DNA of 64,000 nucleotides, from contig NC_052394.1 in NCBI RefSeq assembly GCF_009389715.1, forward strand, positions 21,888,899 to 21,952,898. Direction: 5' to 3'. A program made the position numbers and the translations under genes. Origin of the DNA: Phoenix dactylifera. Taxonomy: Eukaryota; Streptophyta; Magnoliopsida; Arecales; Arecaceae. The notes below the pieces were generated by a model. It was not told the DNA's origin. It saw nothing but the letters and a program-made list of their open reading frames with translations, and did not search any database. Below, in pieces: positions 50,782 through 62,600 of the stretch. The first letter of the stretch is position 1, and every line of letters begins with the position of its first letter.

Positions 50782-52144
50782 TAAAATGTCCCGATCCAGT
50801 TGGTATTTTCTCTCCATTATTGACTGACAGAACCACCATGAAATATTGAGTCATTTATCAATTATCTTTACATGATCAGTTTCAATTTTGTAGCTTGAAA
50901 TGGGATTAAAAGCTTTGATTGTTTCGCCCTCCACAGTGATCGTTCTGTTTTAATTCTTTTTATTTCTTACTTGATAAAAAAACAGATGCAGATTAAGCGC
51001 TAGGCAACCTGATGGCCATATGGGTCAGTTGAATCAGTTATTGGCTCTTTGTAATCTGAGATAAGGTTTTAAATACCACACCATGCTGTTATAAAAGACC
51101 TCCACTGAATTTGTTATTGATGACCATAATAGTTGCGATAACTACAATAACAATCATGATGCTGTTATTTTAAAACTTGATCTGGGTTTGCCCCACCTAT
51201 TTTGGTGGAAGACTCTTGCCATAGTTACTTGTTTTCCTTTTCCCCATCAAAGTCAACCAATTTGTTTTATCATTGATTCTCTACAAATAGTAGATACTTT
51301 ATATTATTTGGATCAAGATAATCTAGCACAAATCTCCTAGCTGAATTTGCCCTCAGGCTAGAAGCATAACAAGGGACAAAATAATTAATAATTTCCTCTC
51401 CCAAAGTCTTGCTTCTTTTCTTTTCTTTCTTCCTTTCTCTTACAATTTTTGGCTGTATTTTCTTTTGGTGTGCGCTTTTCCTTGGATGTGCATACTTTTT
51501 TTTTTTTTCCTTCAAACGTGTGAGAGTAGTCATCTTCTTTGATAGGAACATGACATGGACTCTAATTGCACAGCGTTGCGGATGATATGCTCTCCTCCCT
51601 CGAAGTTATTCTAATCGTTGGTCAGCATTCGCTTATTACAGTGGACGCATGAATGACTCAGCTGTCGGCCACGAAAGTGATGGGTAAAGAATCTAATGGA
51701 ACTATTTGCTTTCAAATGCCGAGCATCAGCTCAATTCGTCATCGCCTGGAAATGAGCGCTTCATAATTCTAAGGCATTCCTAAATTCACAATGTAAAAAA
51801 TCAATGACCAATTCCGAGTCTTGTTCCACTCTGGGAGCTTTTAGTCCTCCTCCTTGATTCAACTCTATTATAGGGAATGCCTCTTCCAAGCTTGCTGGTG
51901 AAACCTATGCTTTCAACCTGCATTGAAACCTGGTTGCTTGTAGAGCTGTAAAATGCGAACCGGCGGCGGCGGATAGGAAAAAAGAGGGCATTTTGATATG
52001 CATGTTTCGTATCTTCGGCTCTCTTTTATAAAGGGAGAGTCCTTGTCCTGCTAGAATTGGACTCTTCAGAGTTCGAGTCAAGTAAAGAATTCCCTCTAAG
52101 CTTTCATTATCTGAATCGGCACGGAAATACAAGTTCTACTAAAA

Positions 52145-52444
52145 TTGGCTCCTGCTATGGCCAATGATAGGCAGGTTGATTTTAAGCCACAACATGAATC
52201 ATGTGATGAAAATAGTCATCTCCGCAGCAGGAAAGCTGAAACAAGTGACATGAAACTGGTTGGTTATAAAGATGTAAAAATTGAACCATGTGAAGCTTTG
52301 GAAGAATCAATGAGAGCAACATGCTATGGTGATTTAACATCATCATGCGAAGTGGCTATAAGATCGGGACATTGGATGAAAAATCATTTAAGATTGGGCT
52401 CAATTGCAGTTTTTGCAACACTTGGTAGTAAAGAGACGCCCTAG
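52145..52444 (+). pseudogene. Unidentified coding-like remnant
   Basis: The frame reads 99 codons from a possible ATG and has balanced, protein-like composition (RQVDFKPQHESCDENSHLRS, DMKLVGYKDVKIEPCEALEE, HWMKNHLRLGSIAVFATLG). The last part is mildly hydrophobic. No splice-linked neighbours were found on either side and I do not recognise the family. The C-terminal pattern of an acidic linker and then a short hydrophobic segment recalls plastid-division proteins of the ARC6/PARC6 type only very loosely. It is most likely a gene fragment. Confidence 0.3.
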
Positions 52445-52839
52445 TCTCCAAGTGAAACGCCTCGAGTTTGTCGGGCATCATCAGAGGAATTTTTTAAGGT
52501 TTGAATCGATCAACCCTCGAGAAATTGCACATGAAGAACTACGTCTCGGAGGGATGCAGCTGAGGTTAATGGTTTCAACCGTATTGGACTACTGTGCATA
52601 ACATGACACTCCAAACAATCTCATACGAAAGAACTCATGGATATCGGGATTAAAAATATAAGGGAAAAAAATGTTATGGATGTACCAATTATGCGTAACT
52701 TGAAACATTTGAAAATGGATTTCCGTTGATGAATCTAAAGAATGGCTGATTAAAACTCTAAGGGATACCAGCTTCTTTGTATTATGCACCCTTTCTCTTG
52801 CTCTTTTTGTCTCGCCCTCTGATGTATTATGGGCTTCCC

Positions 52840-53000
52840 TATGATGGGCCTAAACAGGCCTTATCCAGGTTCGGGCTCGGTGCAGGCCCGAGCTGGGCCA
52901 ATAGTATAGTTGAGCCCGGCCTGAAAAACAAATTGGGTCTGCAATTAAATTCGAACCCCACCTGAATTTTTTCAGGCCTAGTCCGTAAGCCGGCCCGGAG
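52840..53000. repeat. GCCCG/CGGGC-rich dispersed repeat
   Basis: The segment contains CGGGCTCGGTGCAGGCCCGA, GAGCCCGGCC, TTCAGGCC and CCGGCCCGG, giving many short inverted pairs in otherwise AT-rich DNA. The style matches small non-autonomous DNA transposons of plants, but no clean ends were found. Confidence 0.4.
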
Positions 53001-53115
53001 GGCGTCGGGCTGCCGCAACGCGAACGAACGGCCGAGATCTCTTGATCTTTGGGATACAGCTAACTTGGACGAGGGCGGGCGCGTCCCGGAAGGAGCAGGG
53101 TCATTATCGGAACAG

Positions 53116-53126
53116 TATATATAATA
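53116..53126 (+). promoter_or_regulatory. TATA box of the SAC3A gene
   Basis: TATATATAATA lies 524 bp before the first ATG of the SAC3A gene. It is followed by a T/C-rich leader, so transcription would start near 53150. The leader is long but appears unspliced. Confidence 0.55.
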
Positions 53127-53649
53127 TTAATCGCTGGAGATCATAAAAGCCTCCCGTTCTTTTAGTTCTGCCCCAACCCGCCCACTACTTTTCTCGCCGG
53201 CAAGAAGGGTTGAAAAGGGTCAGACGAGAGACGACCCATCAAGAATACCAATTATGTTTTGATATATATATTAGAGTTTTCGATTTTTTTAAGCCAAAAA
53301 AAAAAATCCTCTCTTCCCTTCGCGTTTCTTTTCTTTGCGGAAAAGAAATCGAAAATCCCCCTCTCCTTGGAATTTTTTTTGCCCTTTCTCGTTTGATTCC
53401 GTTCTGTTCACTGTTTTTTCTCTTTCGAGTTTCCTTTTCCCGAAGAATTCGCTTCCGATCTAGCGAAAGGAGGTGCTTTGAAGCCAAGATCGGTAAAAAA
53501 GGGTCCTTTTTGAGGGTAATGGTTGTTGGTATCTAGGGTTTCGTTTCTCTTTCCCGTTGCTTTTGGTGGTCTTTTTATATCGTTCAATCGAAGTGCTCGC
53601 AGTGGATGATTGATCGGTTCTTGGTGTGAAATTGGACGCTGGTGGAGGA

Positions 53650-56600
53650 ATGATGAATCAAGTCGGCGATGGCGGCGGCGAGCCCGGTGCTGCGTCGGAT
53701 TCCAACTCCGGCCTGGTATTCTTTTCAAGAATTTCTCTCTTTTTTTTTTCTTTAATTGATTTCTTGGAGATTGTTTTTGACCCGTTTCTTGATGTTCTCT
53801 TTCCCTTGGTCGTGGTAAATTTTTTGTTTGTTCCAGTTTGATTTTGCTGTAATTTTGTAGGTTCAAATAATTGCTGTGTTCTAATTGTAGGGGAAATAAT
53901 GCTTTATCTTGACTTTTAGCGGGTGTATTCACTCCCAAGAAATTTCATGTCTCCAATGTTTCCATAGAATACTACTAGATTCTGCTAAAATATTTTTGGG
54001 GATCATGAATATTATTCACTGCCGCGTAAACCTGTGGGTATGTGTAGTGATTGCTGGTGTCCTTTTTCCTAGAGTCCTCATCTCGACAGATATCTCAGTT
54101 TGTATAGGTATCAGGAGCCCCCCCATTATGATATGTAGAAAATCTCAGCCCCTGTTGTCTTGGCTGATATAAACCAATAAATCCTGAGGTATTGGGCAAT
54201 ATGATACAAACATATCAGCTGATATTCTTCAATCACCTTTTTACTTAACTAGTTTTTCTAGCTACTAAATTTCAAAAATTGATGCCTAATTGCTAACCAC
54301 AGATTTACCTATATTGGTTGAGTTTTCGATATCTCATCCTAAAATATTGACTGAAATCTTGCAAATTTTGGTCCTTTCCAAATTTACCCTCTTTCCATGT
54401 TGTCCGACAGCCGGAGTTAAACGGAGACCTTGGTCCCAGTCGTCCACCAAGATGGCCAATATCTTTGATTTAAAAGCTTTCCCAATTTACCCTCTTTTCA
54501 TGCTGTCCGAGAGCTGGAGTTAAACGGAGACCTTGGTCTTAATGCAAAAGTTTCTTCCCTTTTTTATTATGTTGTTGCATCTATTGGAGAAGGAAAAGTG
54601 TTGTTGATTGGAAGCCATGGAAAACGAAGTTGGTGGAAACTGGACATATAGTATGAGTATCATAACCGTAAGTAACCACCCAGCCTTTTCTTGACTGTTT
54701 GGGGTTGGCTGCATATAGTATACCCATATGGACACATTTTGTATAGGAAATTGTTTAAGTGAAAGGGTGGTTGTTTCTTTTTGTTTGCTTTTATTGTGAA
54801 TTCAGGGTGTGGTGGTGGGTTGGAGTGACTTTCTGTGGAGTAGGATTGAGTTAAGGCAATTCTCGGAAGCTTCCCCTTGTTAATGTGATAGGGTGCACTT
54901 TTATGTGAGGGTAAAACGGTTAGAAGATATGTATGGGGCCTTGCTTGGTAGACGGATTTAGAGACACATAGGTATTGGAGATGCTGAAGATAAGTTTTAA
55001 TATGGGGCTACGAGAGGAATATAAGGGAACTGGAGTTTTGGCATGTGGAGTATTTTTTAATGGTTGCCTTCTATATCCACTTTTATCTATTGTTCTAACA
55101 TTTGACTTCGTACGCTTGGATGCGTGCGATGCTAGGTTAGGAGTTTGTCTGTTTGTTTGGGTTTGGACTTGTACTTTGAAATTGCTGGACGGTCCTATTT
55201 GGTCAAATATCTAACAACAAATTCGTATGTTCCATTCATGATGGTATTTCCGAAAAAAATTCTGGATGACAAGCCTAAAATTGATGTTATTGATATTGAT
55301 GATAGTGACGATATTGATGACGACCTTGGTACGGATTGGATATGTAACTTGAAGTTTGTACTTATCTGAGTTGGTTTTTAGCTAAGACTTGATCTAACCT
55401 AAATCTAGACCATATTTACATGGGTCATTGGGGTCATTTCTTCACAAATTAGAATGAAATCTCTTGTTTAATATAACAATCATTACCATCATTATTTGAA
55501 AGTTCTAATATGTTTTGGTCTTTCAATATGGGACTTGAATTAGCCTAGGTGTCTAACTCCACAACTGGACCAATCAAATACATGGTTTAATGTATTAATA
55601 TGACTAATATGTGAGGATGAATTAGCTTTGGACTACATTTTCGAAATTGTTTAGTCTTATGCTTTGTTTCCCCTCATAATTTATTCCATTTTTTGCACTT
55701 AGATGTTTAGCTTCTGCCCTAGTATTTCTTGGTTATGTTTGTGTTGTGCACTTGTTTCATCCAGAATATATGCAGCCATCTTTTCATGTGCCATGAATAT
55801 CTTATGTTAAAACTTTGCCTTGCATGACACTGACAGCTGAACTTACAGAAGTATCACAATTATTATTATTTTTTTGACCAGAATCATGTTGTGGACGTGG
55901 GACAAGGGCATGCATCTTTATATCCATCTACTTCGGGGCAACAATCTTGGCCTTCATCAACAGGACCAACTGTTTCATGGAACTTTTATAGGACAAATAG
56001 TGGTTTAACTGAAAGTGGAACCCCTTCAAGTTCTGGCTACCATTATGGTCAAGGGGAAATGGCTGGTTCCGGAAATGCTCAAGGTGGAGTAAATTCTGCA
56101 TCTCATGCATCTGCTTCAACTAATGTGGTTGCGGCTACTGCAACACAACAGTATGCTGGTTACACGCCTTACCCAAGTGCTACCACTCCTTATGGCTATA
56201 GCAATACACAATATCAAAGTTACTATTATGGATATCAGCAGCCAGACAATGATTCTTCCTCTCAGCAAGTGGGTGCAAATCAAAATTCAGGTGCTGCTTA
56301 TCAGCCTCTTAGCTCATTTCAGAATTCTGCAGGGTCTTATGTCCATCCTACAAGTTATTTAGGCACTTACTACAATACTGGTGATCATCAGACGACGGCA
56401 GGATATGAAAACAGCAATTATAATTATCAGACCAACTGGTGGAATAATGGAAATTGCGGAAGTTACCCCCCTCATCTATATCCCAGCTACACATCCTCAG
56501 ATACAAATTCCACCCAAAGTTCTAGTGCAGTATCTACAAATTCTCTTCCTTATCAGCAGCAGTATAATCAGTGGACTTATTACTACAGCCAGTCTGCACC

Positions 56601-59600
56601 TGTTGTTAGCTGTGCTCCTAGAACAGAAAATACGTCCCTTACCATTGGATGCTCAGTAGAAGGTGGTAGTGGTGGTTATCCTTATCCAAGCAATCAGCCA
56701 CCACCGCCTGGCACGACATCCTGGAGAAAAGATACTGGTTCTTCTGGGTTGCCTTCTTTGCAGGTATGAATTTCTATTTCCATAGGAAGCTTGTGCCATT
56801 GTAATAAATGTAGAAGTGGCAACCATTATAATGTATACAAACATCCTGTGCTGCAAGATAACAGCTAGTAACAACTGCTTAACATACAACTCTAGTATTT
56901 CACATCCATCAGTCATAACATAGCCATCAGTCATAACATAGGCCTTAACAAATATGGGCTTAGTGTGACTCTTACTGTGATCTGCTAGTGACTTGTGTTA
57001 CACTTGTAGCACCACAACCATGATTAACATTCATTGCTTCAAATGTCTCAAACAACTTCAGTTTACCATTTGCATACACATTTCCTTGTTAAAGCCCATC
57101 ACGACCTTTCTTTTTACCTATCATAAAACAAATCAATAGAGATCATACATGGATCTATTTTCCTTTCCTATAGCTTTCAATACATTGCCTAAATTTACAT
57201 GGTTATAGAACCATATGCAAACATTTATACTACTGTGAATCTTCTATTACGAATCATGATAGGTAGCAGAAGCATTTGTGCTTGGTACCTCTTGGTTTGG
57301 GTGTGCTAAAAGTTGGAGTGTAAAGCTGTCGTGCCAACTTCCAAAAATTTTACATACTAAATTGGTTTATCAAAATTGATGCTTCTTTTCTCTAACATGC
57401 ATATTGTACAATATGTATTTAGTAAATGTGTTGTTAGAGCCATTAAAAGATTTTAGCTTTCTAATTAAGCAGTGGATAAACAGTGTTTATGTTTTAGTAA
57501 ATTAATTAACTTATTTTTGCTGCACTGAAGTTTCCATTGTTGTAAATATCTGCAGTGTCATATTACTTTTTTTCCTTGATACTTTCCAATTTTAAGAAAT
57601 GTAGATCTGACTGGTTGAAGGAAAGAAGAAGCTAGCAGGCAAGGGTATCTTGTTTGCTATAATTTATATCTTGAGCTATCGACTAGGTTAGACCTATGTC
57701 CTGATCAATTGTCATGTTAGGCTCCGTCTAAATTGAGTTGTGCCCCACCATTGATTGCTGGTAAATGAGATATGTGTTGTCGTTTGCATATGTTGAGATA
57801 TGTGGTTATGTCAAGGCCCTTCAATGCCTTCTCTTTTTCTAAAACCACTGAAGCATAAGCTTATTATGTCATCTGTTATTGCAGGAGAAGAAAGATGTTA
57901 CAGCATATCCTTCAAATGGTAGTGGTGGAGTAGGAGCTCCAACCTTCCAAAATCACCATATCAACCAAATGCCCTTGTATTTCCAAAAGCCTACAGATTC
58001 AACTCCTCTTCCACATGAGAACCATGAAGATCAGCAAAAACTTCTGTATTCTCAATCTCCGAGATTACCACTTTCTTCAACCAATCATGTTCCCGAAAAT
58101 TCCCAATCACCCTTTCAAGCAATCCCTGTATCAGAGACACGTCGGGTAAGCAAATTGCAGATTCCAACAAATCCTAGAATTGCTTCAAATTTGGCCGTGG
58201 GCATGCCAAAAATCGACAAGGAAAGCTCAACAACTAATGCAGCATTGAAACCAGCCTATATCAGTGTATCAGTACCAAAGCCTAACATTAAATCATCCTC
58301 TCAAGATGATGCTGAAGCTATTATCAAGGTGACTATATCCTATTTCTTTGTAATATCTTCTTATTTAGAGAGAGGTATATTTGTATTTAATGGTTCTCAT
58401 GTTTTATGAAATGCAGCCGACTGCCTCCTTGTTGGTCGTGAGATGTGTTTATTTTGTTAGAATCTATTCTTTTGGTGCTAGGACCTAGTCGCCAACCTTT
58501 GTTGTAAATCCAGAAGTTGACATGTATACTATGCACCGTTTTTTTTATATTCTTGCCGATTATGTTTTTTCAAGTTCTTTCCTTCTTTTCCTCACTAAGT
58601 GTTAGGTGTTCCTATTGTTGTCAGTCGTACATATGATGGAGCAGAATCTTATTGAAAGTTGATTATTTCATGCAAGCTCTGAAAGCTCTCTTTTTATATT
58701 GACTTTCTATTTAAACATCACTTCTATCTACAACCTCAAAAATTATAACTGTTGGTTCTATTTAATGTTTCTCCAAATGATTTTTTGTTTAATATTTTGA
58801 GAAAAAAGCATGATATTGCGTCGTAAATTATCTTTTTCATTAATTATTATTATTATTATTTTCATACTTTTTGGTTGGCCTAATTAGGGAACCTTCCCTC
58901 CATCACTTCGTGCTTATGTGGAGAGGACTTTTTCTCGCTGCAAGGATGATGCACAAAGGTCTGCCAATCAGAAAATGATGAAGGAGGTGAACCTTTATTT
59001 TTGATATACTTGTTGTGTTCTGATTCACTGATTGCAGTAATGTTGACCTTGCCTGACTTTTAAGTGAAAAATCAGATTGTAGAGTATCCAATCCAATGGA
59101 AGAAGAATACTGTTTTTGAAACCATTCAGATTAATGAGGGAAGAGAGTGTGGGAAGATTGAGAGTCAGATGCATTTCCACTTTTGCCCATAAAAAATGCA
59201 ATACCATAGAATAAAGTTCATCAACCAGTAGTCTCCCCAAAGGGCAAAGTTTTATAGCCATATTCATGAACTTTTGCTTTTGATAAAGTAATTGATATTG
59301 TTAGGTCCTCGCAATTGTCTATTCAATTTAACGTTTTGGTTTGTATATCATTCAATTTTTAAATGATCTCTAGGACATGCTAGTCTTTATATTCTAAAAT
59401 TTGGTTTCTTTTGTTCTTTCCAGGTAATTACCAAAGCATCTGCTGATGCCACGCTATTTACAAGAAATTGGGATATTGAACCACTTTTCCCCCTGCCAAG
59501 CACGTCATTAGACATGGTTGAGCAGAAGTATGTTACTAATTGTACTGCTTTCTATCATAGCTCTATGACCATTTTAGGCTCAACTTATCTCGTACTCTTC

Positions 59601-62600
59601 ATCCCTCATATTTCTACATTTGATCAGATTTGGGAAAGCTGTAGATGATGATGGCAATCTTTGGAGAATTAGTATCAGTTTTATGTAATCATTTAAGGTT
59701 CATCCTTTTTGTCCTCCAAAGGACAAGAATTATAGTTATGTGAATGCTTGAGGTATAATTCATAGACCAGGTGATTCAAAGAATTAAAACTGACCATACA
59801 TTTGGAATTCAATATGAAGGTTGTAATGCTTGTCTTCATCCTTGTGGCTATATGGCTTGCATACCTGTCATGTGTTTACCTTTGAGTTAATAGTTTGTGT
59901 TCATCTGTTTTTTCAATTTTTCATGTTATTTGTTTTTATTTTCACTGAACATTTTAATTTTGCTTTATTAGTATTGTTGTGTTTATTTTTCTTTAGTTCT
60001 ATGTTGTGTTTTTTCCCTAAATTTTCAGGATCATCTTAATTTCTTTAGTTTCTCATTTTTTAATATTTTAAGAAATTGATGGTTTTTTGTTGCTTCAAAA
60101 ACCCTATTTTCTCAATCTGAAGATTTAATGGTCTGGTATTATTACTTATTCGCGCACACATGCGCGCTGTAATGACACAAGGTGTCATTTTAAGGTATCA
60201 CTTTCTAGACGAAATCGCGCTATAACGCGATTTCTTCACTCCAACGAGGAATCATCCACAAACGAGCTTTTATATTATTTTGCCTCTTGAAATCATTAGT
60301 CTTTATATTCAATTTGCTGATGTTATTTTGCCTATTATCTCTCCTATCTGCACTGCTTGTGATATTTTTCTAGGGTTAATTAAATAATTATCTAATGGAT
60401 AAAAGACAACAACTTATAAGCAGCTGTTGCAAGCAAAATTCTTGCCAAATTCACCAGTAACGCAGCTTACTTTTTTATGCATGTCTTGGATCACAGATGA
60501 CTTGTGCTCAGTATTTTTACCATTTCACCCTTGTTTGTTAGTGATGGAGGCAATGCCAAATTTTTTGCTAGCATCCAAAAGGTCTTTTAGGTGTTGTAAA
60601 TGTCAATATTGGTTTAAGAGTAGAATTAGAACCATTGATCAACTTTATATAAACTCCAATATTTTGTCTGTTAATTTGCAAAAGACGGCTTTGGGGTCCA
60701 AATACAGCAGCTGAAAGGTTATCTTCTCCCCCCTTCTCTCTATCTATCCATCCATCCATCTTCTATCTGTTTGTCTGTCTGTATGTTTATCTATCTCGCT
60801 GGGAAGTAACTAAGCCTATGAAATTAATAATGTTGAATAACTAATCCAAATAATTCATTATAGCACTAAATGGATGATGGATGAAGAGGAAAATGAATCT
60901 ATTTGCATGCCATATCGACTTATGAATTTTGCATGAATCATACTGTTTAGGCTTGCTTTGTTTTGGTCGTTTTTATTTTATTCTATAGGGCTAGTTTGAG
61001 TAAGGTTACTATGTGACTAAAATAGTGATCAGGTAATTAGACAAATGGCACCTGCATTCTTTTCTCTTTTGTTATTGTATAACCCATGATGCAGCATAAT
61101 TAGAGAACACCAACGTCACATTATGCATGAATAGCTGAACAAACCTTACTTTTAGTGAAAACAAAACCCAATGTCTGATTTACACATGATAATGATGGGC
61201 ATGAATCAGTAATCTGGTTTGTCTTGTTTGCCTCCCTTGCGATACTACAAGATACTTAAAAGTTGGGCTGTTTTGCAGCAATCTGCAGAGCTCGGTTCCC
61301 ATCTCTTCCTTGCGTAGGCGCAACAAAAGTCGATGGGAACCTGTTGCAGAAGAAAATTTGGTGGATAAACAGCCATCAATTACAAGTGATTCAGTAAACG
61401 TTGCTAGTTGGGATCATTTTGAAGGAACTGGAAGAGCGGTAACTCTTTTTGCCCTTTTTTGAACTTAAAATGCTTTTTATAGTACAGTTGGAGGTATTTC
61501 TGGTTTGTTGTCTCATGCATTCCTTTTTAGGAAGTCATTTGAAGCCTCTGTAGTTTCTGAACTTTTTGATAATTTTAGTTTCTTAAATTCCTTGTTCAAG
61601 ATATCTGGTTCCTTTTCTTACTTTCAGCATGCATTGTTATTCTGAATGGTAGTAAAATTCTATGTTGAATGGAACATGTTAAGTTTGGCTTGTATTTCTG
61701 GAAACTCATTGCAGGCTGAAAGCAAAAAGTATGAAAGTAAAGAAGGTGGTTGCAATGGAGTCAGATTATTTTCATCTCCACAGCAAACACTGTTAAGTAA
61801 ATTTGCTCAGAGGCCAGTGAAGAAGCCCCGGCTTGGTGACTTCCCAAATGCAATCGAAAATGGTGATGGTTCTAGTGATAGTGATAAGGAGCAGGATTTG
61901 ACAAAATATTATTCCAGCGCAATTGCACTAGCAAATTCTCCTGAGGAAAAGAGAAGGCGTGAGCATCGCTCCAGGCGTTTTGAGAAAGTACAAGGAAACC
62001 AAGTGGAAAGTAAATGCCATGGACCAAACATTGCTGGACCTGGAAGTATATACACAAGAAGAGCAAGTGCTATGATTCTTGCTAAAAATTTGGAAGATGG
62101 TTGTAGCAGAGCTGTGGAAGATATTGATTGGGATGCTCTCACTGTCAAGGGAACCTGCCAGGAAATTGAGAAACGTTATCTGCGTCTTACATCTGCACCT
62201 GATCCTGCTACTGTAATAATCATAGTCTATTCTGCACAATCTATCAGTTCTTGTGTTTCTTTGATCTAGCTTTTTTTTTCTGTGGAAGATGCCTTTTTTC
62301 TGTGTGACAGAGTAAAGCACTATTCTGCAGGTAAGAACAGAAGAAGTTTTGGAGAAAGCTCTGCAAATGGTTCAGACTTCTCGAAAGGGCTATTCTTACA
62401 AATGCGATCAACTTAAATCAATTCGTCAAGATTTAACAGTGCAACGGATACGAAATGTGCTAACTGTGAAGGTCCTCTTTCATTTCCTTTATGCTAGTTT
62501 AGTTTTCTGATATATTATTGAATACTTAACATATTAATTTGTAACCAATCTCCTGATGATGTATTTGTTTTAAGTATTGTAATAAGTATGCTTTCATCAC

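Larger units (their letters stand above)
50782..53115. other. Intergenic spacer, GLCAK to SAC3A
   Basis: An AATAAA overlaps the GLCAK stop (50780-50785). The remainder is AT-rich up to about 52100. An unidentified open frame lies at 52145-52444. A GCCCG/CGGGC-rich repeat lies at about 52840-53000. No complete gene is seen. Confidence 0.55.

Noticed and set aside
53210-53938. ORFs on both strands in the SAC3A leader and first intron
   Set aside because: The leader is T/C-rich and the frames have no domain; the SAC3A start at 53650 explains the region.
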